Below, in pieces: positions 31,109-39,991 of a DNA stretch of 64,000 nt. The DNA lies in assembly GCA_934467415.1 (NCBI GenBank), contig CAKSLQ010000002.1, positions 1-64,000 of the forward strand. Direction: 5' to 3'. A program made the translations under genes and the position numbers. Each line of letters begins with the position of its first letter. Position 1 is the first letter of the stretch. Below the pieces are notes generated by a model. That model saw only the letters and a list, made by a program, of their open reading frames with translations. It did no database searches and had not been told where the DNA came from. This stretch comes from an uncultured Eubacteriales bacterium (lineage in GTDB: Bacteria > Bacillota > Clostridia > Oscillospirales > CAG-272).

Positions 31109-32527
31109 TTATTTGCTCTGAATGTACTTGTCGATCGCTGCGGCCGCCGTCTTGCCCGCGCCCATGGCGAGGATAACGGTTGCCGCGCCGGTGACGGCGT
31201 CACCGCCGGCATAAACGCCCTCGATCGAGGTCTTGCCGTTCTCGTCCGCGACGATCTCGCCCCACTTCTTGGTCTCGAGACCGGGCGTGGTCGCCTTGAG
31301 CAGGGGGTTCGGCGATGTGCCGAGCGACATGATGACGCAGTCGGCGTCCATCTCAAACTCGCTGCCGGGGATCGCGACGGGGCGGCGGCGTCCCGATGCA
31401 TCGGGCTCGCCCAGCTCCATCCGAATGCAGCGGATCTTGGCAACGGCGCCGTAGCTTGCGTCGCGCTTGTCCTCGACATCGGTGGGCAGCAGCTCTACGG
31501 GATTGCAGAGGGTCTTGAAGATGATGCCCTCCTCGATCGCATGCTCGACTTCCTCGTGACGTGCGGGAAGCTCCTCCATGCCGCGGCGGTATACCACATA
31601 TACGTTCTCCGCGCCGAGGCGCTTTGCGGTGCGCGCCGCGTCCATGGCGACGTTGCCGCCGCCGACGACGGCGACGTTTCTGCCGTGCCAGATCGGCGTC
31701 TGCGAATCGGGCAGATATGCCTTCATCAGGTTGGAACGGGTCAGGAACTCGTTGGCGGAGAAGACGCCCTTGAGATCCTCGCCCTTGATGTTCATAAACA
31801 TCGGAAGACCGGCGCCCGAGCCGATGAAGACCGCCTCATAGCCGTATTCCTTCTTCAGCTCCTCGATCGTGAGGACGCGTCCGATGACCATGTTGGTCTC
31901 GACCTTGACGCCGAGTGCGATGAGGTTGTCGATCTCCTTCTGCACGATCGCCTTGGGGAGACGGAACTCCGGAATGCCGTACACCAGCACGCCGCCCGCC
32001 AGATGCAGCGCCTCGTAGACCGTGACATCGTAGCCCTGCTTTGCAAGGTCGCCCGCGCAGGTCAGGCCGGACGGGCCGGAGCCGATGACGGCAACCTTGT
32101 GCCCGTTCTTCGGCGGAAGCACCGGCTTTGCCGTGGAATGTGCATTGTGCCAGTCGGCAACAAAGCGCTCGAGACGGCCAATGCCGACAGGCTCACCCTT
32201 GATGCCGCGGGTGCAGACGCCCTCGCACTGAGTCTCCTGCGGACATACACGGCCGCAGACCGCCGGCAGAGAGGACGAGAGGCTGATGACCTCGTATGCG
32301 CCTTCAAAGTCGCCCTCGGCAACCTTGGCGATAAATTCGGGGATATGAATGTTGACGGGGCAGCCGTTCACACAGGGACGGTTCTTGCAGCCGAGGCAGC
32401 GCTTTGCCTCGTCGATGGCGGTCTCCTCGGAATAGCCGAGCGCGACCTCCTCAAAGTTCTTGTTGCGGACATCGGGTGCCTGCGAAGGCATCGGATTCTT
32501 TTTCGGGCTCATGTTGAACTTCGGCAT
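31109..32527 (-). CDS. nfnB: NfnB / glutamate-synthase-small-subunit-like flavoprotein
   Basis: A 472-aa flavoprotein of the GltD-like family, corresponding to the large subunit of electron-bifurcating NADH-dependent ferredoxin:NADP+ oxidoreductase. The N-terminal iron-sulfur ligands are in CLGCKNRPCVNGCPVNI (~38-54) and CGRVCPQETQCEGVC (~91-105). The first dinucleotide fold is GSGPSGLTCAGDLAKQG and the second GGGNVAMDAARTAKR. The C-terminal FAD site (GGDAVTGAATVILAMG) is near 445. It directly follows nfnA (1-base gap), which supports NfnB over a lone glutamate synthase subunit. Confidence 0.88.
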   Translation of the reverse strand: MPKFNMSPKKNPMPSQAPDVRNKNFEEVALGYSEETAIDEAKRCLGCKNRPCVNGCPVNIHIPEFIAKVAEGDFEGAYEVISLSSSLPAVCGRVCPQETQCEGVCTRGIKGEPVGIGRLERFVADWHNAHSTAKPVLPPKNGHKVAVIGSGPSGLTCAGDLAKQGYDVTVYEALHLAGGVLVYGIPEFRLPKAIVQKEIDNLIALGVKVETNMVIGRVLTIEELKKEYGYEAVFIGSGAGLPMFMNIKGEDLKGVFSANEFLTRSNLMKAYLPDSQTPIWHGRNVAVVGGGNVAMDAARTAKRLGAENVYVVYRRGMEELPARHEEVEHAIEEGIIFKTLCNPVELLPTDVEDKRDASYGAVAKIRCIRMELGEPDASGRRRPVAIPGSEFEMDADCVIMSLGTSPNPLLKATTPGLETKKWGEIVADENGKTSIEGVYAGGDAVTGAATVILAMGAGKTAAAAIDKYIQSK

Positions 32528-32528
32528 C

Positions 32529-33371
32529 TCACTTGACCTCCTTCTTGAACAGGTTGCAGGCGGCGTCATGGGCGTGCTTCTCAAACGCGGGATAGGTGCG
32601 CGCACGGCTCATCGCCTCGTCAAAGTCCACCTCGTGACCGTCAAAATCGGGGCCGTCCACGCAGGCAAACTTCATCTTGCCGCCGACAGACAGGCGGCAG
32701 CCGCCGCACATGCCGGTGCCGTCCACCATGATCGGGTTCATGCTGACCGTGGTCTTCTGCCCATAGGGCTTGGTGGCCAGGCAGACGAATTTCATCATGA
32801 CCAGCGGGCCGATCGCGATGACGACATCGTACTTTTCACCCGCCTCAAGCGCCTTGTTCAGCGGGACGCAGACATTGCCTTCTTCACCGTAGGAGCCGTC
32901 GTCGGTCATCAGGTGCAGCGTGTCGCTGGCCGCCTTGAACTCATTTTCGAGGATAACAAGATCCTTCGAGCGGAAGCCGATGATAGAATGCACTTCGCAG
33001 CCCTGCTCATGCAGCTTCTTGGCGATGGGGAGCGCGATGGCGCAGCCGACGCCGCCGCCGATGATGCAGACCTTCTTCAGGCCTTCGGTCTCGGTAGGCG
33101 TGCCGAGCGGGCCGACAAAGTCGTGGAGGCAATCGCCCTCATTCTTGTGATTCAGCAGCTCGGTCGTGCCGCCGACGATCTGGAAGATGATCGTCACGGT
33201 TCCCTTTTCGCGATCGTAGCCCGCAACGGTGAGCGGAATGCGCTCGCCATTCTCATCCACGCGCAGGATGATGAACTGACCGGGCTCCGCTTTCTTTGCG
33301 ATCAGCGGCGCTTCGATGTCCATCAGCGTGACGGTGGGGTTGAGAATTTCTTTACGCACGATTTTATACAT
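32529..33371 (-). CDS. nfnA: NfnA / sulfide dehydrogenase beta-like subunit
   Basis: A 280-aa FAD/NAD-binding ferredoxin-reductase-like protein, the small subunit partner of NfnB. The FAD domain (PGQFIILRVDENGERIPLTV) is near residues 31-50, the NAD domain (GGGVGCAIALPIAKKL) near 105, and the [2Fe-2S] ligands in the C-terminal DGTGMCGGCRLSVGGKMKFAC (~218-238). With NfnB it would exchange electrons between NADH, reduced ferredoxin and NADP+, supplying NADPH in an anaerobe. Confidence 0.9.
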   Translation of the reverse strand: MYKIVRKEILNPTVTLMDIEAPLIAKKAEPGQFIILRVDENGERIPLTVAGYDREKGTVTIIFQIVGGTTELLNHKNEGDCLHDFVGPLGTPTETEGLKKVCIIGGGVGCAIALPIAKKLHEQGCEVHSIIGFRSKDLVILENEFKAASDTLHLMTDDGSYGEEGNVCVPLNKALEAGEKYDVVIAIGPLVMMKFVCLATKPYGQKTTVSMNPIMVDGTGMCGGCRLSVGGKMKFACVDGPDFDGHEVDFDEAMSRARTYPAFEKHAHDAACNLFKKEVK

Positions 33372-33412
33372 GGTGTGAAATCCTTTCTTCTCTTTTTTAT
33401 TTGAACAGCATG

Positions 33413-33441
33413 ATTATAGCATACCGTTTGCCTTTTGTCTG
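33413..33441 (-). promoter_or_regulatory. Promoter of the nfnAB operon
   Basis: On the minus strand CAGACA (33441-33436), 17-bp spacer, TATAAT (33418-33413). Confidence 0.72.
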
Positions 33442-33490
33442 TACTTTTTTGCAAAATTCCCGCATGCAATTTCTCCCGCGCGGCATGAAG

Positions 33491-33517
33491 AAAGCCCGGA
33501 GCGATGCCCCGGGCTTT
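33491..33517 (-). terminator. Terminator of the 5'-nucleotidase gene
   Basis: Stem AAAGCCCGG/CCGGGCTTT (33491-33499 with 33509-33517), 14 bases past the stop codon. Confidence 0.82.
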
Positions 33518-33530
33518 CCGAATCCGGCTC

Positions 33531-35198
33531 TTACTTCGCTTCGATGATGGTGACACGGCCGTCGCCGTAAGGATCTGCATAGGCATCACCGACCGTACCG
33601 CCGAGCACATCGACGATGTAGTTGATGAGCACCTGATTGTCAATCATCACGCTGTCCTGAAGCAGGGGGTTGTCCATAAACATCGTGTAGCCGTCTCCGC
33701 CGTTGCGAAGCAGATAGTTGTGGCTGGAAACCGTGTAGGTCTTCGCGGGGTCAAGCGGTGCGTCTCCGACCATGACATCCTTGACGCGACGTTCGCCGTC
33801 AACCGATGCAAACAGCCCGTTTTCATCCAGCTTGACCGACGAGGGAACCTGCAGATCGATCGTATAGCACAATCCCGAAACATGCAGGAATCCGCCGTAT
33901 TCCGCCGGCAGCTTGGAGGCGCTGAGCTCCAGCGCATCGAGAATCTCCTGTCCGGTCGCCTCCACCACGCAGAGCATATTGCCGAAGGGATGCACCGCGA
34001 TGATGTCGCCGTAGGTGATGTCGCCTGCCGCAATGTCCTTGCGGATACCGCCGCCGTTGACAAACGCCACATCCGCGCCGCTCATGGCACGGTAGGCGTC
34101 TGCACAGAGGTCGCCGAGGTTGGTCTCGTTCTGGCGGATCATGCGCTCACCGGTCTTCGGGTCGGTCACCGCGAGGGCGACCTTGGTGTTTGCGACCACC
34201 TTGCCGACCAGCTCCTCAAATTGCTTTTCGATGTCTCCGACAAAGCCCTTGACGCCCGCATCGTCCAGAAGCACGGACGTCATGCTGCCGTCATTTTTGA
34301 TGGTGAGGCAGCCGACATAGGCGAGCTTGGTCTCGGTGGAGGACAGCAGCACATTTTTGCCGTCCTTGTTCTTCACGAGCTCACCCTCGATCTTGGAGTG
34401 GGAGTGCCCGTCCAGCACGGCGTCAATCCCGTTTGTATGGGTAATCACATCGGTGGACATCCAGGGCGCGCAATCCGCCTCGATGCCGAGGTGCGTCATG
34501 GCGATGACAAACTGTGCGCCTGCCGCACGGGCGGCGTCCACGGTTTTCTGCACGGTGCTGTACAGCTTTTCGCCGGTTTCGTCCTGGCAGAAGCCGTAAA
34601 TAAACTCGCCCGCGTCATTCTGGAAGTAGCGCGGCGTGGAGGAGGTAAAGGTGCGGGGCGTGGTGATGCCGACAAACGCGAGCTTGACGCCCGCCGTCTC
34701 GATGATCACATAGGGATCCAGCACAGTCTTGCCCTCGGCATCCACAAAGTTGCAGGACACATAGGGGAAGCTTGCCTGCTCGGTCAATGCCATGAACTGC
34801 TCCATGCCGTAATCAAACTCATGGTTGCCGGGGGTGGCAACGTCATAGCCGACCCGGTTCATGATGTCGATGATATAGGTGCCTTTGGAAAGGGTACCGA
34901 CGGTATCGCCCTGTACGGCGTCTCCGTTATCCACAAGCAGGACATGCTTTCCCGCCGCCTCAAGCGATGTTTTGATGGCGGACAGCCCGGCGTAGCCGAG
35001 GTGGTCTTCAAGACCGCAATGCACATCGTTGGTGTACAGGATAACGATGTCGTCATCCAGTCCGAGCATTCCGTCCGCCGCAGGTTCGGTCGATTTCGTG
35101 CTTTCCGGCGTTGTCTCGGGTTGCTTCGTGACGGGTGCGCCGCAGCTTGTGAAAAGCAGTGCAAGCACCAGGATGCATGCGAAAAATTTGAATTTCAT
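33531..35198 (-). CDS. Lipoprotein 5'-nucleotidase/metallophosphatase
   Basis: A 555-aa surface enzyme of the UshA-like family that dephosphorylates nucleotides outside the cell. It starts with a lipoprotein signal (LVLALLFTSCGAP, Cys19 lipidation site) and a Thr/Glu/Pro-rich linker. The metallophosphatase domain shows NDVHCG (~57), DNGDAVQGD (~91), GNHEFDYG (~120) and HSHSK (~255). The C-terminal nucleotide-binding domain has FVNGGGIRKDIAAGDITYGD (~390). It has its own promoter and terminator. Confidence 0.92.
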   Translation of the reverse strand: MKFKFFACILVLALLFTSCGAPVTKQPETTPESTKSTEPAADGMLGLDDDIVILYTNDVHCGLEDHLGYAGLSAIKTSLEAAGKHVLLVDNGDAVQGDTVGTLSKGTYIIDIMNRVGYDVATPGNHEFDYGMEQFMALTEQASFPYVSCNFVDAEGKTVLDPYVIIETAGVKLAFVGITTPRTFTSSTPRYFQNDAGEFIYGFCQDETGEKLYSTVQKTVDAARAAGAQFVIAMTHLGIEADCAPWMSTDVITHTNGIDAVLDGHSHSKIEGELVKNKDGKNVLLSSTETKLAYVGCLTIKNDGSMTSVLLDDAGVKGFVGDIEKQFEELVGKVVANTKVALAVTDPKTGERMIRQNETNLGDLCADAYRAMSGADVAFVNGGGIRKDIAAGDITYGDIIAVHPFGNMLCVVEATGQEILDALELSASKLPAEYGGFLHVSGLCYTIDLQVPSSVKLDENGLFASVDGERRVKDVMVGDAPLDPAKTYTVSSHNYLLRNGGDGYTMFMDNPLLQDSVMIDNQVLINYIVDVLGGTVGDAYADPYGDGRVTIIEAK

Positions 35199-35242
35199 AG
35201 GTTCCCTCCGCTGTCAAAATTCCGGCTGTGCCGGTCTGTCTC

Positions 35243-35271
35243 CAGTATAACACAATTTGTAAGCGGATTCA
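35243..35271 (-). promoter_or_regulatory. Promoter of the 5'-nucleotidase gene
   Basis: On the minus strand TTGAAT (35271-35266), 17-bp spacer, TATACT (35248-35243). Confidence 0.75.
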
Positions 35272-35301
35272 AGCCTGTTCTTTTTTTTGATAAAAGGGTG
35301 C

Positions 35302-35331
35302 AAAAAGGGTGCGGCTGTGCCGCACCCTTTT
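35302..35331 (-). terminator. Terminator of the alcohol dehydrogenase gene
   Basis: A 12-bp stem AAAAGGGTGCGG/CCGCACCCTTTT (35303-35314 with 35320-35331). A partial tandem copy of the left arm (AAAAGGGTGC) precedes it. Confidence 0.88.
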
Positions 35332-35395
35332 ACGCCCTGCGGGCGGTTGACGCCCGTCGGTTCTTCCCGGTGGTGTCCGGTTTGCGGCAGAAGAC

Positions 35396-36607
35396 TCAGA
35401 AATCGACTTCGGTGTCGTAGTAGCAGGCCTTGAGCAGCTTCTCCATCTCTTCCTGGGTCGGAATGCGCGGGTTGGAGCCGGTGCAGGCGTCTGCGATGGC
35501 GTTCTTTGCGACCTCGGGGAGCTTCTCGAGGAATTCCTTCTCGTCGATGATGCTCTTGTCGGCACGGACGCCGCCCTCGCCGTAGTACTTGATGGCCTGC
35601 GGAATCTCGAGCTCGTCGTTCATGTGGCGAAGCTCCTTGATGAGGAGGTCAACCTTCTCTGCAACGGTGCTGCCGCCGAGGCCGAGGTGGTCTGCGATCT
35701 GCGCATAGCGCTTTGCAGCTCTCTCGTCCTTTGCGTTGTAGCGAATGACCTTCGGCAGGTACATCGCGTTTGCGCAGCCGTGGATGATGTGGCCGCCGGA
35801 GAATGCAGCGCCGGTCTTATGTGCCATGGAGTGAACAATGCCGAGCAGCGCGTTGGAGAACGCCATGCCTGCGAGGCACTGTGCATTGTGCATGACCTCA
35901 CGGGCGTGCTTCTCGCCTGCGAAGGAATGAACCAGCTCGTCGTGGATCATGTCGGTTGCGTGGAGTGCGAGCGGATCGGTGTAGTCGTTGGCGACCGTGG
36001 AGACATACGCCTCGATGGCATGGGTCATAGCATCCATACCGGTATGCGCGGTCAGCTTCTTCGGCATCGTCTCTGCCAGCTCGGGGTCAACAATCGCGAT
36101 ATCGGGCGTGATGTTGTAGTCGGCGAGCGGGTACTTGATGCCCTTGTGATAGTCGGTGATGACCGAGAATGCGGTGACTTCGGTTGCCGTGCCCGAGGTC
36201 GAAGGAATTGCGCAGAAGTGTGCCTTCGTGCGGAGCTTCGGGAAGCTGAAAGGCGTGATGATCGCTTCAAAGCTGGTGTCCGGATATTCATAGAACACCC
36301 ACATCGCCTTTGCTGCGTCGATCGGCGAACCGCCGCCCATTGCCACGATCCAGTCGGGCTGGAACTTGCGCATTGCCTCGGCGCCGCGCATCACGGTCTC
36401 GACAGACGGGTCGGGCTCGACACCCTCGAACAGTTCAACCTCCATGCCGCCGTCCTTCAGATACTGTACGGCGCGATCCAGGAAGCCCATACGCTTCATC
36501 GTGCCGCCGCCGACAACGACGATCGCACGCTTGCCGCCGAGGTTCTTCAGCTCCTCGAGCGTTCCCTGACCAAAGTATACGTCTCTGGGTAAAGTAAATC
36601 TTGCCAT
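35396..36607 (-). CDS. Iron-containing alcohol dehydrogenase
   Basis: A 403-aa group III alcohol dehydrogenase, close to the C-terminal half of AdhE and to butanol/ethanol dehydrogenases of Clostridia. It would reduce an aldehyde with NAD(P)H to dispose of fermentation electrons. The coenzyme motif GGGSPIDAAKAM is near residue 96 and the iron ligands are visible in HTGMDAMTHAIEAY (Asp, His), GIVHSMAH (His) and GGHIIHGCANA (His). Upstream are a consensus promoter and two Rex-like boxes, which would tie it to the NADH/NAD+ ratio. Confidence 0.93.
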   Translation of the reverse strand: MARFTLPRDVYFGQGTLEELKNLGGKRAIVVVGGGTMKRMGFLDRAVQYLKDGGMEVELFEGVEPDPSVETVMRGAEAMRKFQPDWIVAMGGGSPIDAAKAMWVFYEYPDTSFEAIITPFSFPKLRTKAHFCAIPSTSGTATEVTAFSVITDYHKGIKYPLADYNITPDIAIVDPELAETMPKKLTAHTGMDAMTHAIEAYVSTVANDYTDPLALHATDMIHDELVHSFAGEKHAREVMHNAQCLAGMAFSNALLGIVHSMAHKTGAAFSGGHIIHGCANAMYLPKVIRYNAKDERAAKRYAQIADHLGLGGSTVAEKVDLLIKELRHMNDELEIPQAIKYYGEGGVRADKSIIDEKEFLEKLPEVAKNAIADACTGSNPRIPTQEEMEKLLKACYYDTEVDF

Positions 36608-36671
36608 AATAAAGCCCTCCGTTAAAAATATAATTTTTGTTAAAGTGCCTTTGTCTTTTGCTTACGGCTTC

Positions 36672-36700
36672 ATTATAGCGAGGCATATTGCCGTTGTCAA
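36672..36700 (-). promoter_or_regulatory. Promoter of the alcohol dehydrogenase gene
   Basis: On the minus strand TTGACA (36700-36695), 17-bp spacer, TATAAT (36677-36672). Confidence 0.88.
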
Positions 36701-36704
36701 TAGT

Positions 36705-36744
36705 TTGTTAAAAAATTTACATAAGTTCGTAAAAAATTTAACAT
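36705..36744. promoter_or_regulatory. Two Rex-like operator boxes
   Basis: TTGTTAAAAAATTTACAT (36705-36722) and TCGTAAAAAATTTAACAT (36727-36744) each approach the Rex consensus TTGTTAANNNNTTAACAA. They lie just upstream of the -35 element. 36745-36890 holds nothing else that I can support. Confidence 0.5.
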
Positions 36745-36890
36745 AACCGTCACATTTGCACGACAGAATGCGGAATCGGCGAAAAAATTCTGCAACAGTA
36801 TACAATGCCGACGGAGAAAACGGCGTCCAAGGGCAAGGAGAGCGCGACGCCCCTGCACAGCATTAAAGAATCGGATAGCCGGCCGCGGCA

Positions 36891-36930
36891 GGCACAAAAA
36901 AAGAACCCCGACGGGTTCTTTTTTTGTGCC
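36891..36930 (-). terminator. Terminator of the sigma/LRR operon
   Basis: Stem with arms 36896-36908 and 36913-36925 and loop CGAC, extended by GGCAC/GTGCC. It lies beyond the stop at 36939. Confidence 0.9.
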
Positions 36931-36938
36931 TTTTCGGT

Positions 36939-39302
36939 TCATTGCCACAGCGCCGAAAGGTCGCCGAGGTCGATGTCCCCGTCCGGGCGATAGGAGGTCA
37001 GATGCCCGTCCTCCTCGATGAAAAACTCCCACTGCACGTCCACCGCAAGCAGGCGTTCGCCCTCGCGGGCGGCGTCGTAGGGGACCGCCGCCGTCACATC
37101 GAGGACAAGCGTTGCACCGTCCTCGCCGGTCAGCGTGGCAAGCGTCCGCCCGCCGACATAGCGCAAGCTCTCGAGCGTGACGGTGACCATTTCGCCGTCC
37201 GCCGCCTGCACACCGAAGGTGAAGGTATAGTAGTTCGGGCGGGTCACGGCGCGGAAGCTCTCGATGACCGGACGGATCACGCGGTCAAAATAATCGGCGG
37301 GGTCGTCCGGGTAGACCGTGAAGTTGCAAAGCAGCACCTTGCCGCCGGAAATCATCGGCGGACTGTCGGCAAGCATCGCCGCGCTGTACCAGGTCTCCTC
37401 GCGCTCGGCGTATCTGCCGCGCAGAATGATGCGTTCGGCGCTGTTTTCAATCACCTCGCCGTCCGCGGTAAGCATACCGCGCAGGGACAGCGCGGTCAGA
37501 TCCCACTTGCCGTCCCGATACGGTTCGTCCGGCTTGCCGTACAGGTCGCAGAGCGAGTAGAACCCGGACATGCGCGCGGCGTTCTCGGGCGTGGTCTCCA
37601 TGCGGCGGATGTCCTCGAGATAATTGTCGCCGACCCAGGTCTCGGGCACGGTGATGACATAATCCGTGATCTCCCGCCTGCCGTATTCGGAGAGCAGCAC
37701 GCGGTCGACGAGCACATCCTCGCGGAAGGCGCGGCGGTAGTCGGTCACCTGCTTGGGGTAGAGTTCATGCGGGTTAAACTCAAACGTGCCGTATTCGTTC
37801 TCGCCCGTGACGGTGTCGTTGTTCTTCCAGGACAGTGTGCCGTGCGTGTACCTGCCGAAGTAGCGGTTCATATAGTCGGCATAAGTGTTCCCGCTCGGTT
37901 CAAACACCTCGCCGTCGAGGCTGTGGATGCGGAAGTACCAGTCGCCGTCCTGCCGGTACTCGACAATGACGCGGTTTCCGCCCGGCGAGAACAGCAGTTC
38001 GTAGGTGAACGCGCCTGCAAGCGGCAGTTCCGCCCGTGCGACGGCGTCGGTCTCGGTGTTGTGAAAGACCAGCACGTTGTCCGCGACGCTCACATTCCAC
38101 GCACCGTAGTTTTCGGCGCCCGCGGCCGACTTTGTAAAGAAGGTCACGGTCTCGATGCGCCAGGGCGCATCGTCCCAGTCGAGCAGATCGACCGCGCCGC
38201 CGTAGAGATACGCCTCGGCGACAAGCGTCACTTCGTCTCCGAGCGGCAGACGCAGCTCGATGTCGTAGATGCCCGTGCCGCCCCAGCCGCTGTCGCGGAA
38301 GGTGAGCGCGGCAAAATCGGCGGCATCCGGCAGCACCGCGTCCTCGGGGAGCGGCGCACCGACGATGACGGCCAGCCGCGCGTAGTCGCCGGACGGCTCT
38401 CTGCCGTCCCGGTAATAGGCGAGGATAGCGTCGAGCTGCCCGAGCAGGTAGGCGCGGTCGCTGAGCGTAATCGCCTCGGCGGGCATGATCTGCCCGCGCA
38501 CGATCTGCTCAAGCGGCGAAATATGCCCCGCGATCTGCGTCAGGAAGAACGGCACGCCGTCAAACGCACCCTGCCCCAGCTCGGCGGTCTGCGGAATATA
38601 CCCGTCCACCGCCTGCGTGCAGAACGCGAACGCGCCCTCCTCCACGCGGACGATAGACTCCGGCAGGTTGATTTCGGTCAGCGCGCAGCTTGCAAAGGCG
38701 TTGTAGCCGATGTATTCGAGTGTGTCACAGAAGGTGACGGCGGTCAGCTTTGAGCCCTGGAACGCATGGGCGGCGATATACCGTGTGCCGCCCGGCAGGG
38801 TGTATGCCGTCGCTTCCCTGTCCTCAAAGCGGACGAGCATCGAGCCGTCAAAGGTGAAGATGGCGCCGTCGCGCTTGACAAACGCGGTGTTTTCGTCCTC
38901 GAGCACAAGGTCAACCAAATCGTCCAGCCCCGCAAAGGCGTTGGCGCCGACGGTCTTCACATTTTTGCCGAGCGTGACCGTGGCGATCGCCGCGCGGCTC
39001 TCGTTGTCGCGGAAGGCGTAGTCGGCGACGGCGGTGACCGCCTCGGGGAAAACCACATCGGTATCGCTGCCGCTGTAGCGCTTGAGCACGCCGTCCTCGA
39101 TGTAAAACCCGTTCTCGTCAATGATGACCGGGGTGTGCGGCTGCGTGAAGACCAGCACGGCGGCCAGCACGCAGAGCACGCATGCGGCGGCGATGGCAGA
39201 AAGCCGCCCGATGCGCACGCGGCGCGGGCGCGCATCCGCCGCCTCGTCGATGTATTTGTCCTCGACAAAGGCAAATTTATCAAGCAATTCGGAACCTCTC
39301 AC
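36939..39302 (-). CDS. Membrane protein with leucine-rich (BspA-like) repeats, putative anti-sigma partner
   Basis: A 787-aa protein. A short cytoplasmic N-terminus (RGSELLDKFAFVEDKYIDEA) precedes one membrane helix at about residues 34-53 (LSAIAAACVLCVLAAVLVFT). Outside come BspA-type leucine-rich repeats (ATVTLGKNVKTVGANAFAGL, then VTFCDTLEYIGYNAFASCAL) at about 105-235. A long C-terminal region of about 550 residues follows that I do not recognise. Its ATG overlaps the sigma factor stop (ATGA). The topology, with the N-terminal tail next to a co-transcribed ECF sigma factor, is that of a transmembrane anti-sigma sensor, but no zinc-anti-sigma motif is seen. Confidence 0.72.
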   Translation of the reverse strand: MRGSELLDKFAFVEDKYIDEAADARPRRVRIGRLSAIAAACVLCVLAAVLVFTQPHTPVIIDENGFYIEDGVLKRYSGSDTDVVFPEAVTAVADYAFRDNESRAAIATVTLGKNVKTVGANAFAGLDDLVDLVLEDENTAFVKRDGAIFTFDGSMLVRFEDREATAYTLPGGTRYIAAHAFQGSKLTAVTFCDTLEYIGYNAFASCALTEINLPESIVRVEEGAFAFCTQAVDGYIPQTAELGQGAFDGVPFFLTQIAGHISPLEQIVRGQIMPAEAITLSDRAYLLGQLDAILAYYRDGREPSGDYARLAVIVGAPLPEDAVLPDAADFAALTFRDSGWGGTGIYDIELRLPLGDEVTLVAEAYLYGGAVDLLDWDDAPWRIETVTFFTKSAAGAENYGAWNVSVADNVLVFHNTETDAVARAELPLAGAFTYELLFSPGGNRVIVEYRQDGDWYFRIHSLDGEVFEPSGNTYADYMNRYFGRYTHGTLSWKNNDTVTGENEYGTFEFNPHELYPKQVTDYRRAFREDVLVDRVLLSEYGRREITDYVITVPETWVGDNYLEDIRRMETTPENAARMSGFYSLCDLYGKPDEPYRDGKWDLTALSLRGMLTADGEVIENSAERIILRGRYAEREETWYSAAMLADSPPMISGGKVLLCNFTVYPDDPADYFDRVIRPVIESFRAVTRPNYYTFTFGVQAADGEMVTVTLESLRYVGGRTLATLTGEDGATLVLDVTAAVPYDAAREGERLLAVDVQWEFFIEEDGHLTSYRPDGDIDLGDLSALWQ

Positions 39303-39859
39303 AGTGCAATCCCCCTTTCATCGAGATAGCCGCGCAGGCGTGCGCGGGTGCGGAACAAAAGCGTCTTGACCTTCCCCTCGGTGCAGCCGAAACGGAACGC
39401 CAGGTCGCGGATGCTGTCGGCATACCAGTACCGCCGCAAAAACATCTGCCGCGTCTCGGGCGCAAGCGTTGCGAGAAAGCCGTTCAGCGCGTCCGCGATC
39501 GCGCGGTCGTCGAGGCGGCAGGCAAGGTCATCCGGCGCGGCGATGCATTCCTCCATCTCCCGCGACAGTTCCTCGATGCGCGCCGTGCGTTTCTGCCGTG
39601 TATTTTTACGGCAAAGGTCGATTGACGCGGCGCGCACGATGCGGGCGAGAAATGCGAACAGGTATGCGCGCGGTTCATGCGGCGGAATGCGGTTCCAGGC
39701 GTCGAAATAGGTGTCGCTGACGCATTCCTCGGCGTCCGCGCCGTTTTCGGTGATGCGGCGCGAGATCGAATAGAGCTTTTTGCCGTATTTGCCGTCGGTC
39801 TCGCAGATCGCGCGCTCATCCCGCGCAAGGTACAGATCCACAATGCTGCTGTCTTCCAT
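39299..39859 (-). CDS. ECF-type RNA polymerase sigma factor
   Basis: A 186-aa group 4 sigma factor. Region 2 (ICETDGKYGKKLYSISRRIT and DAEECVSDTYFDAWNRIPPH) covers residues ~18-62, and region 4 (RQMFLRRYWYADSIRDLAFR) and the recognition helix (CTEGKVKTLLFRTRARLRGY) cover ~136-180. It is translationally coupled to the leucine-rich-repeat membrane protein. A candidate autoregulatory promoter is noted at 39892-39920. Confidence 0.9.
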   Translation of the reverse strand: MEDSSIVDLYLARDERAICETDGKYGKKLYSISRRITENGADAEECVSDTYFDAWNRIPPHEPRAYLFAFLARIVRAASIDLCRKNTRQKRTARIEELSREMEECIAAPDDLACRLDDRAIADALNGFLATLAPETRQMFLRRYWYADSIRDLAFRFGCTEGKVKTLLFRTRARLRGYLDERGIAL

Positions 39860-39891
39860 GTTGTAGCCTCCTTTCGGGTGTCCTCACCCTG

Positions 39892-39920
39892 TATATCGCC
39901 GCGCCGGACGCAAGGTTTCG
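39892..39920 (-). promoter_or_regulatory. Possible ECF-type autoregulatory promoter
   Basis: On the minus strand CGAAACCTT (39920-39912) and CGATATA (39898-39892) have the look of ECF promoters (AACC-type -35, CG-rich -10). No housekeeping promoter is evident for this gene pair. Confidence 0.35.
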
Positions 39921-39933
39921 CATTTGTATCAAA

Positions 39934-39967
39934 AAGGGCTGCAAAAACCGCGATTTTTGCAGCCCTT
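39934..39967 (-). terminator. Terminator of the hydCBA operon
   Basis: A 14-bp stem (39934-39947 with 39954-39967) is followed on the minus strand by a T-containing tract. It lies 25 bases beyond the hydA stop. Confidence 0.88.
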
Positions 39968-39991
39968 CTCGGGATTGACTATTCTTTCGGC

